A program made the position numbers and the translations under genes. Positions 44,868 through 53,926 of a stretch of 64,000 nt of DNA are shown here, one piece after another. Source of the stretch: Pseudomonas fluorescens. GTDB taxonomy: Bacteria; Pseudomonadota; Gammaproteobacteria; Pseudomonadales; Pseudomonadaceae. The stretch covers positions 62,001 to 126,000 of the forward strand of contig NZ_KZ477990.1 of the NCBI RefSeq assembly GCF_002837185.1. Direction: 5' to 3'. Numbering within the stretch: position 1 is the first letter of the stretch; each line of letters starts with the position of its first letter. The notes under the pieces were generated by a model. That model was given only the letters and a program-made list of their open reading frames with translations, was not told where the DNA came from and did no database searches.

Positions 44868-47372
44868 ATGACCCGCTCCCCGTTCCGCCGTCTGGTGTTT
44901 GGCACCTTGCGCCGACTGTTGTACCTCTGGGTTCGCTCGGAGACGATCAACCAGTCGTCCCTAACCCTTAACCTGGACCGCAGCCGGCCGGTGTTTTACG
45001 TCCTGCAATCGCCCTCCCTGACCGAACTGGCCGTGGTCGATACCGAGTGCACCAAGGCTGGCCTACCGCGCCCGGTGCTGCCGGTATCGGTAGGCCCGTT
45101 GATGGAACCTGCGGCGTTCTTCTACCTCACGCCGGAGCCGGACTGGCTCGGGCGCCAGGACAAACGCGGCGCACCGCCAACCCTGACGCGCCTGGTCAAC
45201 ACCCTGAGCGAACATGCCGAAGAGAATGCACAAATCATTCCGGTCAGCGTGTTCTGGGGCCAATCCCCCGAAAGCGAGTCCAGCCCCTGGAAGCTGTTGT
45301 TCGCCGACAGTTGGGCGGTCACCGGGCGTCTGCGCCGGTTGTTGAGCATCCTGATCCTCGGCCGCAAGACCCGCGTGCAATTCTCCGCGCCCATCAACCT
45401 GCGTGAATTGATCGAGCACAATAAAGGGCACGAACGCACCGTAAGAATGGCCCAGCGCATCCTGCGTGTGCACTTTCGTAACCTCAAGACCGCCGTGATC
45501 GGCCCCGACCTGTCCCACCGGCGCAATCTGGTGAAGGGTTTGGTCAATATGCCCCTGGTGCGCCAGGCCATTGCCGATGAAGCCGAGCGCGAAAAGATAT
45601 CGCCGGAAAAAGCCAAGGCCCTGGCCCTGCGCTATGGCAACGAAATCGCCTCGGACTACACCTACACGGCGATCCGCTTTCTGGAAGTGGTGCTGAGCTG
45701 GTTCTGGAACAAGATTTACGACGGCATCAAGGTCAATAACATCGAGGGCGTGCAACAGGTTGCCCAAGGCTACGAAGTGATCTACGTGCCGTGCCACCGC
45801 AGCCATATCGACTACCTGCTGCTGTCCTACCTGCTGTTCAAGAACGGCCTGACCCCGCCGCACATTGCCGCCGGCATCAACCTGAACATGCCCGTGATCG
45901 GCAGCCTGCTGCGCCGTGGCGGTGCGTTTTTCATGCGCCGCACCTTCAAGGGCAACCCGCTGTACACCTCGGTGTTCAACGAATACCTGCACACCCTGTT
46001 TACCAAGGGCTTCCCGGTGGAGTACTTCGTCGAAGGCGGCCGCTCGCGCACCGGTCGCATGCTGCAGCCGAAAACCGGGATGCTGGCCATCACCCTGCGC
46101 AGTTTCCTGCGTTCTTCGCGCATGCCCATCGTGTTCGTGCCGGTGTACATCGGTTACGAACGCGTGCTCGAAGGCCGCACCTATCTTGGCGAACTGCGCG
46201 GTGCGAGCAAGAAGAAAGAGTCGATCTTCGATATCTTCAAAGTCGTCGGCGCGCTCAAGCAGCGCTTCGGCCAGGTTGCGGTCAACTTCGGCGAGCCGAT
46301 CAAGCTGGCGGAGTTTCTCGACCACGAGCAACCGGACTGGCGCGCCCAGGAACTGGGCCCGAACTTCAAGCCGGCGTGGCTGAATGAAACCACCCACCGC
46401 CTCAGCGAAAAGGTGGCCCGCCACCTCAACGAAGCCGCCGCGGTGAACCCGGTGAACCTGGTGGCACTGGCGCTGCTGTCGACCACACGCCTGGCCCTGG
46501 ATGAACAAGCCATGGCCCGCCAGTTGGACCTGTACCTGGCGCTGCTGCGCCGCGTGCCTTATTCACCCCACACCACCCTGCCGGAGGGCGATGGCCTGGC
46601 GCTGATCAAGCACGTCAAGGACATGGACCTGCTGTCGGAGCAAAGCGATGCCCTGGGCAAGATTGTCTATCTGGATGAGCAAAATGCCGTCCTGATGACC
46701 TATTACCGCAACAACGTGCTGCACATCTTCGCCCTGCCAGCCCTGCTGGCGAGCTTTTTCCAGAGCAGTTCGCGGATGAGCCGCGAGCAGATCCTGCGCT
46801 ATACCCAGGCGCTCTATCCATACCTGCAATCGGAGTTGTTTATCCGCTGGTCATTGGAAGAGCTGGATGGCGTGGTTGACCAGTGGCTGGAGGCCTTTGT
46901 CGAACAGGGCCTGCTGCGCTTTGAAAACAACGTGTATCTGCGCGCGGCGCCGAGTTCGCGGCACTTTGTACTGCTGACCCTGCTGTCCAAGAGCATCGCC
47001 CAAACCTTGCAGCGCTTCTACATGGCGATTTCGCTGCTGCTCAACAGCGGCCGGAACAGCATCAGCGCCGAAGAACTGGAGGACCTGTGCACAACCATGG
47101 CCCAGCGCCTGTCGATCCTGCATGGCCTCAATGCCCCGGAATTCTTCGACAAGAGCCTTTTCCGACATTTCATCCAGACCTTGCTGGAGCAAGATGTGCT
47201 GCGCCGCGATGAAGCCGGCAAGCTGAGTTACCACGACCTGCTCGGCGAACTGGCGGAAGGCGCGGCGAAACGGGTACTGCCGGCGGACATTCGCCTGTCG
47301 ATTCGCCAGGTGGCGCTGCATCGCGTCGATGGCGTGACCGAGCAAGCGGTGGAACCTGCGCAAACCCGCTAG
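44868..47372 (+). CDS. plsB: Glycerol-3-phosphate 1-O-acyltransferase PlsB
   Basis: PlsB makes 1-acyl-glycerol 3-phosphate at the inner membrane, the first phospholipid step, using acyl-CoA or acyl-ACP. The 834-aa product has the family length. The four acyltransferase blocks are in order: [17 protein letters not shown] (H310, D315), the [11 protein letters not shown] block, [12 protein letters not shown], and [11 protein letters not shown]. There is no clear long membrane span, in keeping with peripheral binding. CdsA, two steps later in the pathway, is on the left of this window. A hairpin separates it from the next gene. Confidence 0.97.
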   Translation: MTRSPFRRLVFGTLRRLLYLWVRSETINQSSLTLNLDRSRPVFYVLQSPSLTELAVVDTECTKAGLPRPVLPVSVGPLMEPAAFFYLTPEPDWLGRQDKRGAPPTLTRLVNTLSEHAEENAQIIPVSVFWGQSPESESSPWKLLFADSWAVTGRLRRLLSILILGRKTRVQFSAPINLRELIEHNKGHERTVRMAQRILRVHFRNLKTAVIGPDLSHRRNLVKGLVNMPLVRQAIADEAEREKISPEKAKALALRYGNEIASDYTYTAIRFLEVVLSWFWNKIYDGIKVNNIEGVQQVAQGYEVIYVPCHRSHIDYLLLSYLLFKNGLTPPHIAAGINLNMPVIGSLLRRGGAFFMRRTFKGNPLYTSVFNEYLHTLFTKGFPVEYFVEGGRSRTGRMLQPKTGMLAITLRSFLRSSRMPIVFVPVYIGYERVLEGRTYLGELRGASKKKESIFDIFKVVGALKQRFGQVAVNFGEPIKLAEFLDHEQPDWRAQELGPNFKPAWLNETTHRLSEKVARHLNEAAAVNPVNLVALALLSTTRLALDEQAMARQLDLYLALLRRVPYSPHTTLPEGDGLALIKHVKDMDLLSEQSDALGKIVYLDEQNAVLMTYYRNNVLHIFALPALLASFFQSSSRMSREQILRYTQALYPYLQSELFIRWSLEELDGVVDQWLEAFVEQGLLRFENNVYLRAAPSSRHFVLLTLLSKSIAQTLQRFYMAISLLLNSGRNSISAEELEDLCTTMAQRLSILHGLNAPEFFDKSLFRHFIQTLLEQDVLRRDEAGKLSYHDLLGELAEGAAKRVLPADIRLSIRQVALHRVDGVTEQAVEPAQTR

Positions 47373-47381
47373 ATTGAACAA

Positions 47382-47404
47382 GGCGCCGGGCGGTTTCCGG
47401 CGCC
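47382..47404 (+). terminator. Hairpin between plsB and the YbaY-like lipoprotein gene
   Basis: GGCGCCGG and CCGGCGCC form a perfect 8-bp stem with a 7-nt loop, 10 nt after the plsB stop. No T-run follows, and the next start codon is only 20 nt away, so it may modulate that gene rather than stop transcription. Confidence 0.45.
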
Positions 47405-47423
47405 GTTGAAAAGGAGCTGCACC

Positions 47424-47825
47424 ATGAAAAAGATTATCCTCCTGGGCCTCACTGCCCTGCTCGGAGCCTGCCAATCCATGCCCCCCGCCCCAAAGGCCAG
47501 CCTCGACGGCGAAGTGTTCTACCTGCAACGCATCGCACTGCCGCCAACCGCCACCTTGAGCGTGAGCCTGCAGGATGTGTCCTTGATGGATGCTCCCGCC
47601 GTAGTCCTGGCCGAACAGAAAGGCCCGATCAAGGGCCAGGTACCGCTGCCGTTTCACCTGAGCTATGACCCGGCGCAGGTCAAGCCTGGTCACAGCTACT
47701 CGGTCAGCGCTCGCATCGAGGTGGATGGCAAGCTACTGTTCATCACCACGCAGCGCCATGCAGTTCAACTCAACGGCCAGGACCCACAGCCACTGCGCTT
47801 GCGTGTCGACGCGCCAGCCCACTGA
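47424..47825 (+). CDS. YbaY-family lipoprotein
   Basis: A 133-aa predicted lipoprotein. The signal peptide MKKIILLGLTALLGAC has a lipobox LLGAC with Cys16. The mature part contains the YbaY beta-sandwich pattern (ALPPTATLSVSLQDVSLMDAPAVV, LPFHLSYDPAQVKPGHSYSVSARIEVDGKLLF). Residue +2 is Gln rather than Asp, so an outer-membrane location is expected. Start supported by AAGGAGCTGC. The role of YbaY-type lipoproteins is unknown. The DUF4197 gene follows after 22 bp. Confidence 0.88.
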   Translation: MKKIILLGLTALLGACQSMPPAPKASLDGEVFYLQRIALPPTATLSVSLQDVSLMDAPAVVLAEQKGPIKGQVPLPFHLSYDPAQVKPGHSYSVSARIEVDGKLLFITTQRHAVQLNGQDPQPLRLRVDAPAH

Positions 47826-47847
47826 ATTCAACCATAAGGAAGCGCCC

Positions 47848-48537
47848 ATGCTCCGTAACCCTCTTCGCCTCACCGCCCTGTTCGCCGGACTGCTACTGGG
47901 CGCCAACGCCATGGCACTGGACCTTGGCAGCCTGTCCCAGGGCGACGCCAGCGGCGGCCTGAAGGATGCCTTGACCCAAGGCGCACAGATCGCGGTGAAA
48001 CAACTGGGCACGCCCGGTGGTTTCAGCAATAACCCCGAGGTGAAAATCGGCCTGCCGGGCAAGCTGGGCAAGGTCGCTGACAAGCTGAAGATGTTCGGCA
48101 TGGGCGATCAGGTCACCCAGCTGGAAACCAGTATGAACAAAGCCGCGGAAACCGCTGTGACCCAGGCCCAGCCGATCCTGGTCAATGCCGTGAAAAACAT
48201 GAGCGTGACCGATGCCAAAGGCATCCTCAGCGGTGGTCAGGATTCAGCCACCCAGTACCTGAACACGAGCAGCCGCGAACAAATCCGCGCCAAATTCCTG
48301 CCCATCGTCAAGGCCGCAACCGACAAGGTCGGCGTGGCCCAGCAGTACAACGCGCTCGCCGGCAAGGCAGCGGCGTTCGGCGCAGTGGATGCCAAAAGCG
48401 CCAACGTTGAAAACTACGTGACCGAACAGGCACTGGACGGCTTGTTCAAGATGATCGCGCAGCAGGAAGAAACGATTCGCAAGAATCCGGCAGCTGCCGC
48501 CACCAGCCTTGCCAAGAAAGTGTTTGGCGCCTTGTAA
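47848..48537 (+). CDS. DUF4197 exported protein
   Basis: A 229-aa predicted periplasmic protein with a signal peptide (MLRNPLRLTALFAGLLLGANAMA, cleavage about residue 23). It is followed by the DUF4197 domain: LSQGDASGGLKDALTQGAQ, an alpha-helical body and the motif GILSGGQDSATQYL. The domain recurs in Gram-negative bacteria; its function is not known to me. The frame is open further upstream, but MLRNPL has an AAGGAAGC site and starts the signal peptide. It is probably cotranscribed with the lipoprotein gene. Confidence 0.9.
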   Translation: MLRNPLRLTALFAGLLLGANAMALDLGSLSQGDASGGLKDALTQGAQIAVKQLGTPGGFSNNPEVKIGLPGKLGKVADKLKMFGMGDQVTQLETSMNKAAETAVTQAQPILVNAVKNMSVTDAKGILSGGQDSATQYLNTSSREQIRAKFLPIVKAATDKVGVAQQYNALAGKAAAFGAVDAKSANVENYVTEQALDGLFKMIAQQEETIRKNPAAAATSLAKKVFGAL

Positions 48538-48543
48538 ACACCT

Positions 48544-48587
48544 GTGGGCACCCGAGCAGGTGGCGAAAGATCACCTGCCCGGGCCCA
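48544..48587. terminator. Terminator hairpin between DUF4197 and small gene
   Basis: GTGGGCACCCGAGCAGGTG pairs with CACCTGCCCGGGCCCAC, with one mismatch and two unpaired bases. It stands between the convergent ends of the DUF4197 gene and the small minus-strand gene and may serve both. Confidence 0.6.
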
Positions 48588-48603
48588 CTGACTTACTGCA
48601 CCG

Positions 48604-48819
48604 TTAAAACAACTTGCCGGCCAGCCCGCCAAAGATCACTGCGCCCAGTGGCATCACGCTCAAACCGAACTTGATCGAGCCGCCACCGCCATGACTGTCA
48701 TGCCTGGGTTTGCAATTGTCATTGCAGTCATCTGCTGGTGGTTTGGGTTTGGCGCAGTTGCCCCCGCCAAAGCTGCTGTTGACCGAAACGCTCAACGATT
48801 TACCGATGAATAGTCCCAT
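48604..48819 (-). CDS. Small Cys/Gly-rich protein of unknown function
   Basis: A 71-aa reading frame I do not recognise. It is supported by an AAGGAG ribosome site 7 nt before the ATG. It begins MGLFIGKSLSVSVNSSF, has a Gly/Pro/Asp-rich centre with three cysteines (C22, C32, C36) and a run GGGGS near residue 44, and ends in a hydrophobic tail (SVMPLGAVIFGGLAGKLF). It may be a membrane-tail peptide or a small secreted/antimicrobial-type peptide; the evidence does not separate these. It lies 128 bp upstream of the mexK stop. Confidence 0.6.
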   Translation of the reverse strand: MGLFIGKSLSVSVNSSFGGGNCAKPKPPADDCNDNCKPRHDSHGGGGSIKFGLSVMPLGAVIFGGLAGKLF

Positions 48820-48848
48820 TGGTTGCTCCTTGAATCATCAGATTTGAG

Positions 48849-48884
48849 ATCCGGCCAGCCGGCGTGAAGTCCGACGGGCCGGAT
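48849..48884 (-). terminator. Hairpin after mexK
   Basis: ATCCGGCC and GGCCGGAT form a perfect 8-bp stem with a 20-nt loop, which can itself pair in part (GCCGG). It is 64 nt after the mexK stop on its transcript, a likely terminator of mexJK. Confidence 0.5.
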
Positions 48885-48947
48885 ACCTGTAATCAGGTAG
48901 TCCATGAGTGGCGAAACCTTAAGAAACGTTCCTCGCCATAACCATCG

Positions 48948-51900
48948 TCATTCCTGTTTAACCCTGAACCACGCCGCGTAAAGCGCCGGTAGAAACAGCA
49001 GCGTCAGCGCCGTCGCCACAATCAACCCGCCCATGATTGCCACCGCCATCGGCCCGAAGAACACACTGCGTGACAGTGGAATCATCGCCAGTACCGCCGC
49101 GAGTGCCGTCAGAACGATCGGCCGGAAGCGGCGGACCGTGGCTTCAATAATCGCCTGCCAGGGCGTCAGCCCCGCCTTGATGTCCTGTTCGATCTGGTCC
49201 ACCAATATCACTGAGTTGCGCATGATCATCCCCGACAGGGCAATAGTGCCGAGCATGGCCACGAAACCAAACGGCTGACGAAACACCAGCAGGAACAACG
49301 TGACGCCGATCAAGCCCAGGGGCGCGGTCAGAAACACCATCACCGTGCGTGAGAAGCTGCGCAGTTGCAGCATCAGCAAGGTCAGCACTACCACGATGAA
49401 CAATGGCACGCCGGCCTTCACTGAGTTCTGTCCGCGCGCAGAGTCTTCAACCGTGCCACCGACTTCCAGCAAATAGCCGTCAGGCAACTCGGCGCGCACG
49501 TCTTCCAGGGTCGGGAGGATCTGCTGGACCAGGGTCGCGGGTTGTTCCTTGCCGTAGATATCGGCGCGCACGGTCACTGTCGGCAGGCGATTACGGTGCC
49601 AGATGATGCCTTCTTCAAAGCCATACTCGAGGGTTGCAATCTGCGCCAGGGCCACACTTCTACCGTTGTCGGTCGGTACCGCCAGGCTTGGCAGCAGCGA
49701 CAACTCGGTGCGTTCATGGACGGTGCCGCGCAGAAGAATCTCGATCAACTCGTTGTCCTCCCGGTACTGGCTGACGGTGGCGCCGGTCAGGGAGCTTTGC
49801 AGGAATTTCGACAGGTTGGCGGTGCTCACGCCAAGCGCCCGGGCGCGGTCCTGGTCGATATTCAGATAGACGATCTTGCTCGGCTCTTCCCAGTCCAGGT
49901 GCACATTGACCACGTGGGCATTCTCGCGAACCCTGGCCGCGACTTTGCGCGCCAGGGCGCGGACTTCTTCGATGTGCTCACCGGTCACGCGAAACTGCAC
50001 CGGGTAGCCCACGGGCGGACCGTTCTCCAGGCGGGTAACGCGCGAACGCAGGTCAGGAAACTGTTCGTCAAGGGTTCCAATCAGCCAGGTGCGCAGGCTT
50101 TCGCGTTCTTCGATGGTGTGTGCCAACACCACAAATTGGGCGAAGCTGGCAGCCGGCAGTTGCTGGTCGAGCGGCAGGTAGAAACGCGGCGAACCGGTGC
50201 CCACGTAGGCCACGTAGTTGTCGATGCCGGCGTGTTCCTTGAGCAAGGCCTCGAGGCGTTTGACCTGGTCGGCGGTGTTGCTCAGGGAGGCACCTTCGGC
50301 CAGTTTCAGGTCGACCATCAGCTCCAGGCGACCCGAGGCAGGGAAGAATTGTTGCGGCACGAAACGAAACAACCCGACCGCGCCGACAAACAGCAACAGG
50401 GTCAGGACGATCACGGTCTTGCGCCGACGTACACACCACTGCACCAACCGTCTTACACGCTGGTAGAAGGGCGTGCCATAGGGGTCCGGACCGTCGGTGC
50501 CGTGCTTGGCCGCATGTATTTTCGCCAGGTCCGGCAGCAGCTTTTCGCCCAGATACGGCACAAACACCACCGCAGCGACCCATGAGGCCAGCAGTGCAAT
50601 GGTCACCACCTGGAAGATCGACCGGGTGTACTCGCCGGTACTCGATTGCGCGGTGGCAATCGGCAAAAAACCCGCGGCGGTGATCAACGTGCCGGTCAGC
50701 ATGGGGAAGGCGGTGCTGGTCCAGGCAAAACTTGCGGCCTTGATCCGGTCGAAGCCCTGCTCCATTTTGATCGCCATCATCTCCACCGCGATGATCGCGT
50801 CATCCACCAGCAAGCCCAGGGCCAGCACCAAGGCACCCAGGGAGATTTTGTGCAGGCCGATGCCGAGGTAATACATGCTGGCGAAGGTCATGGCCAGCAC
50901 CAGCGGAATTGCCAGGGCCACCACCATGCCGGTGCGGACGCCCAGGGAAAAGAAGCTCACCAGCAACACGATGGCCAAGGCTTCGGCCAGTACCTGGACG
51001 AATTCGCCGACGCTGGTCTTCACCGCTGCCGGCTGGTCCGAGACCTTGCGCAACTCCATGCCTGTCGGAAGGTTCTTCTGCAAGCGTGCGAATTCACGCT
51101 CCAGTGCCTTGCCCAGCACCAGAATGTCGCCGCCATCACGCATGGCCACGGCCAGGCCAATGGCGTCGGCGCCCATGTAACGCATGCGCGGTGCCGGTGG
51201 GTCGTTGAACCCACGCTGGATATCGGCGACATCGCCGATCCGGAAGGTTCGGTCCCCCACCCGAACAGGGAAGTTACGGATTTCTTCCACGCTCTTGAAG
51301 TTGCCCGACACCCGCAACTGCACCCGTTCGCTCGGGGTTTCAAAGAAGCCGGCGGTCGACACCGCGTTCTGCTCCTGCAAGGCTTGCTGCACAGCGGCCA
51401 ATGGCAGGCCGAGGGTGGCGAGCTTGAGGTTGGACAGCTCGATCCAGATCTTCTCATCCTGCAGGCCGAGCAGCTCGACCTTGCCCACGTCCGGTACCCG
51501 CTGCAGCTGAATCTGGATACGGTCGGCGTAGTCCTTGAGCACGGCGTAGTCGAAACCGTCACCGGTCAAGGCGTAGATATTGCCGAACGTGGTGCCGAAC
51601 TCATCGTTGAAAAACGGCCCCTGAATATCCGCTGGCAAGGTCTGACGGATATCGCTGATCTTCTTGCGCACCTGGTACCACAGCTCGGGAATCTGCGCCG
51701 AGTGCATGGCGTCGCGGGCTATGAAGGTCACCTGGGACTCGCCGGGCCGCGAGAACGAGACGATGCGCTCGTACTCGCCGGTCTCCATCAGTTTCTTTTC
51801 GATGCGCTCGGTGACCTGGCGTGACACTTCCTGGGCGGTTGCTCCTGGCCAGTTGGTCTTGATCACCATGGCCTTGAAGGTGAAGGGAGGGTCTTCGCTT

Positions 51901-52007
51901 TGCCCCAGTTTGGTGTAAGACAAGGTGCCGACGACCGCCAGCAGGATCATCAGGAACAGTACGATCTGGCGATTACGCAACGCCCACTCGGAAAGATTGA
52001 AACCCAT
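48948..52007 (-). CDS. mexK: RND efflux transporter (MexK-like)
   Basis: An inner-membrane resistance-nodulation-division pump, 1019 aa. It has one N-terminal span (LFLMILLAVVGTLSY), a large periplasmic domain, membrane segments from about residue 335 with the proton-relay pair in LGLLVDDAIIAVEMM, a second periplasmic domain (about 560-860) and five final spans. From the synteny (plsB on one side, TetR and rsmJ on the other) it corresponds to P. aeruginosa MexK, whose pump with MexJ exports triclosan and erythromycin. There is no outer-membrane channel gene here, as in PAO1, where OpmH or OprM serves. mexJ precedes it by 6 bp. Confidence 0.85.
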   Translation of the reverse strand: MGFNLSEWALRNRQIVLFLMILLAVVGTLSYTKLGQSEDPPFTFKAMVIKTNWPGATAQEVSRQVTERIEKKLMETGEYERIVSFSRPGESQVTFIARDAMHSAQIPELWYQVRKKISDIRQTLPADIQGPFFNDEFGTTFGNIYALTGDGFDYAVLKDYADRIQIQLQRVPDVGKVELLGLQDEKIWIELSNLKLATLGLPLAAVQQALQEQNAVSTAGFFETPSERVQLRVSGNFKSVEEIRNFPVRVGDRTFRIGDVADIQRGFNDPPAPRMRYMGADAIGLAVAMRDGGDILVLGKALEREFARLQKNLPTGMELRKVSDQPAAVKTSVGEFVQVLAEALAIVLLVSFFSLGVRTGMVVALAIPLVLAMTFASMYYLGIGLHKISLGALVLALGLLVDDAIIAVEMMAIKMEQGFDRIKAASFAWTSTAFPMLTGTLITAAGFLPIATAQSSTGEYTRSIFQVVTIALLASWVAAVVFVPYLGEKLLPDLAKIHAAKHGTDGPDPYGTPFYQRVRRLVQWCVRRRKTVIVLTLLLFVGAVGLFRFVPQQFFPASGRLELMVDLKLAEGASLSNTADQVKRLEALLKEHAGIDNYVAYVGTGSPRFYLPLDQQLPAASFAQFVVLAHTIEERESLRTWLIGTLDEQFPDLRSRVTRLENGPPVGYPVQFRVTGEHIEEVRALARKVAARVRENAHVVNVHLDWEEPSKIVYLNIDQDRARALGVSTANLSKFLQSSLTGATVSQYREDNELIEILLRGTVHERTELSLLPSLAVPTDNGRSVALAQIATLEYGFEEGIIWHRNRLPTVTVRADIYGKEQPATLVQQILPTLEDVRAELPDGYLLEVGGTVEDSARGQNSVKAGVPLFIVVVLTLLMLQLRSFSRTVMVFLTAPLGLIGVTLFLLVFRQPFGFVAMLGTIALSGMIMRNSVILVDQIEQDIKAGLTPWQAIIEATVRRFRPIVLTALAAVLAMIPLSRSVFFGPMAVAIMGGLIVATALTLLFLPALYAAWFRVKQE

Positions 52008-52013
52008 CGGGGA

Positions 52014-53114
52014 CTACTCCTTGGCCGCCAGATTCACCACGCGGTTGGCGCGATCCACCGGGCGCACTTGCTGGCCCTCATGGAGCACATGCACACCCGC
52101 CGCGACCACCCAGTCGGTGGGCGCCAGGCCTTCGAGTACCGGCACGTTCTTCTCGCCAAACGCGCCGATGCGCACGGGGGTGCGCTTGAGGGTGTTGTCC
52201 GGCGCCACACGCCAGACATAAGACGCGCCGTTCTCCGCACTCAGGGCAGACAGCGGCACCGACAGAGGCATCACACCGTTGATCGGTATGAATACCCGAG
52301 CGCTCTGTCCGAGTTCTGCAGGGACTTTGCCGCCAGTGAACGCCACCCGTGCAGCGAAGGTGCGCGACTTCGGATCGGCGGCGGGCGACAGCTCGCGAAT
52401 GCGTCCGGCAAAGCGTTGATCCGGCTGACTCCACAGCTCAACCGATACCGGCTGGCCGATCTTGAAGCGGCCGAAGCCTTGCTCCGGCAGGCTGATCAGT
52501 ACTTCACGCTCGCCATCGGTGGCCAGGGTGAACACGGTTTGGCCAGCGGAGACGACCTGGCCCACTTCAACCGCACGCTTGGCGACAACACCGTCCTGGG
52601 GCGCACGCAGCACGGCATACCCGGCCTGGTTGCTGGACACGTCGAACTCAGCCTTGATCTGCTTGAGGCGCGCAACACCCGCTCGATAAAGATTTTCGGA
52701 ATTGTCGTACTGGGATCGGCTGACCATCTGACGGTCCATCAGGGTCTTGTAGCGGTCACGCTCGGCGCGCACCAGGCTCAGGTTGGCCTCGGCGCCAGCC
52801 ACCTGGGCACGGCTGGCTTCCAGTTGCAGGCGCACATCCTGGGGGTCGAGCTCGGCCAACGGCTGGTTGGCCTTGACCCGCTCGCCCTCTTCCACCAGGC
52901 GCTTGCTGACTTTGCCACTGATGCGGAAAGCCAGGTCCGGCTCATAGCGGGCGCGCACTTCACCGGGATAGCTGTCCATCGACTGCGCCAGGGGCTGGGG
53001 TTGCACCACCATGGCCGGGCGGGGGGCAGTGGGGGCCGCTTCTTCATGGCCGCAGGCGGCCAACAGGAAGATCAGGCTGACAGGCAACGCAAAGGGCAGG
53101 AAAGTGCTGCGCAT
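52014..53114 (-). CDS. mexJ: RND efflux periplasmic adaptor lipoprotein (MexJ-like)
   Basis: A 366-aa membrane fusion protein that joins the RND pump to the outer-membrane channel. The lipobox FLLAACGHEE has Cys21. The lipoyl halves are visible around YPGEVRARYEPDLAFRISG and VLRAPQDGVVAKRAVEVGQV, with a helical hairpin (about 95-160) between, followed by beta-barrel and membrane-proximal domains. It is the first gene of a two-gene operon and is divergent from the TetR gene across 93 bp of dyad-rich DNA. Confidence 0.86.
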   Translation of the reverse strand: MRSTFLPFALPVSLIFLLAACGHEEAAPTAPRPAMVVQPQPLAQSMDSYPGEVRARYEPDLAFRISGKVSKRLVEEGERVKANQPLAELDPQDVRLQLEASRAQVAGAEANLSLVRAERDRYKTLMDRQMVSRSQYDNSENLYRAGVARLKQIKAEFDVSSNQAGYAVLRAPQDGVVAKRAVEVGQVVSAGQTVFTLATDGEREVLISLPEQGFGRFKIGQPVSVELWSQPDQRFAGRIRELSPAADPKSRTFAARVAFTGGKVPAELGQSARVFIPINGVMPLSVPLSALSAENGASYVWRVAPDNTLKRTPVRIGAFGEKNVPVLEGLAPTDWVVAAGVHVLHEGQQVRPVDRANRVVNLAAKE

Positions 53115-53151
53115 GCTGTGGGACCTTTCGCAAATGAGGCTTGGAATAATT

Positions 53152-53196
53152 ATACTGGCCGGTATGTTATTAATACCAAACTCACCAGTCCAGTAT
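53152..53196. promoter_or_regulatory. Likely TetR operator between mexJ and its regulator
   Basis: The intergenic core has overlapping dyads: ATACTGGCCGGTAT (53152-53165), GGTAT/ATACC (53161-53177) and ATACTGG against CCAGTAT (53152-53158 and 53190-53196). The region also holds an AT-rich TATGTTATTAATACC. Such nested inverted repeats in a divergent TetR/efflux gap are the typical operator. Which dyad is bound cannot be decided from sequence alone. Confidence 0.7.
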
Positions 53197-53207
53197 TAAA
53201 GGTGAAA

Positions 53208-53861
53208 ATGTCCGACAATCCTGTGAACACCCCTAGTCCCGGGCGCCCTAAGGACATGGCAAAACGCCAGGCAATCCTCGAAGCCGCTAAATCGCTGTTC
53301 CTGAGCAAGGGTTACGCGAATACCAGCATGGACGCCGTCGCGCTTGCGGCCGGGGTATCGAAACTCACCGTCTATAGCCACTTCACCGACAAGGAGAACC
53401 TGTTCACCGCAGCGGTGGTGGCCAAGTGTGAAGAGCAATTGCCGGTGATGTACTTCGAGCTGCCTGCAGGCATGCCTGTGGAGACCGTGCTGCTGAACAT
53501 CGCGCGGGGCTTCCATCGGTTGATCAACAGTGAGGAGTCGGTGAACCTGCATCGCTTGATGATGACCACCGGCAATCAGGACGTAAAACTCTCACAAATC
53601 TTCTTTGAAGCCGGCCCCATGCGCATGCTGCAAGGCATGGAGCGCCTGCTCGGCAAGATTGACCAGGGCGGCGCACTGAGCATCGAAAACCCCTTCAAGG
53701 CCGCGGAGCACTTTTTTTGCCTGCTCAAGGGCACGGCGAATTTCCGCTTGCTGTATGGCTGCGGCGGGCAACTGAGCGAAGAAGCTGCCGAAGAGCATGT
53801 TCGGGAGGTAGTGGGGTTGTTCATGCGGGCGTATGGGAGGGGGGCAGCCGCAAGCGTTTAG
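53208..53861 (+). CDS. TetR/AcrR-family regulator of the adjacent RND pump
   Basis: A 217-aa predicted repressor. The N-terminal helix-turn-helix covers about residues 18-66 (AILEAAKSLFLSKGYANTSMDAVALAAGVSKLTVYSHFTDKENLF), the standard TetR signature; the C-terminal ligand domain follows, with a TetR_C AefR-like pattern. It is divergent from mexJ and, by analogy with MexL in P. aeruginosa, probably represses mexJK. It could instead be the orthologue of the second TetR gene that, from memory, lies beside mexL there. The frame is open far upstream, antisense to mexJ, but AAAGGTGAAA marks the ATG used. Confidence 0.9.
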   Translation: MSDNPVNTPSPGRPKDMAKRQAILEAAKSLFLSKGYANTSMDAVALAAGVSKLTVYSHFTDKENLFTAAVVAKCEEQLPVMYFELPAGMPVETVLLNIARGFHRLINSEESVNLHRLMMTTGNQDVKLSQIFFEAGPMRMLQGMERLLGKIDQGGALSIENPFKAAEHFFCLLKGTANFRLLYGCGGQLSEEAAEEHVREVVGLFMRAYGRGAAASV

Positions 53862-53925
53862 CTGCAAGTGAAAGGCGCCTTTGCTTGCAGCTTGAGGCTT
53901 GAGGCTTAAGGCTTAAGGCTTGAAA
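53860..53925. repeat. Second heptamer array and hairpin at a convergent gene end
   Basis: AGCTGCAAG (53860-53868) pairs with CTTGCAGCT (53884-53892) across a loop containing AAAGGCGCCTTT. Six heptamers continue from 53884: CTTGCAG, CTTGAGG x2, CTTAAGG x2, CTTGAAA. The array overlaps the TetR stop codon and ends 1 bp before the rsmJ stop, so both genes end in it. Confidence 0.85.
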
Positions 53926-53926
53926 C

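Noticed and set aside
51900..53207. N-terminal extension of the TetR gene through the mexJ region (653-codon frame)
   Set aside because: The upstream part is antisense to mexJ. The helix-turn-helix start at 53208 has its own ribosome site and gives normal TetR length.
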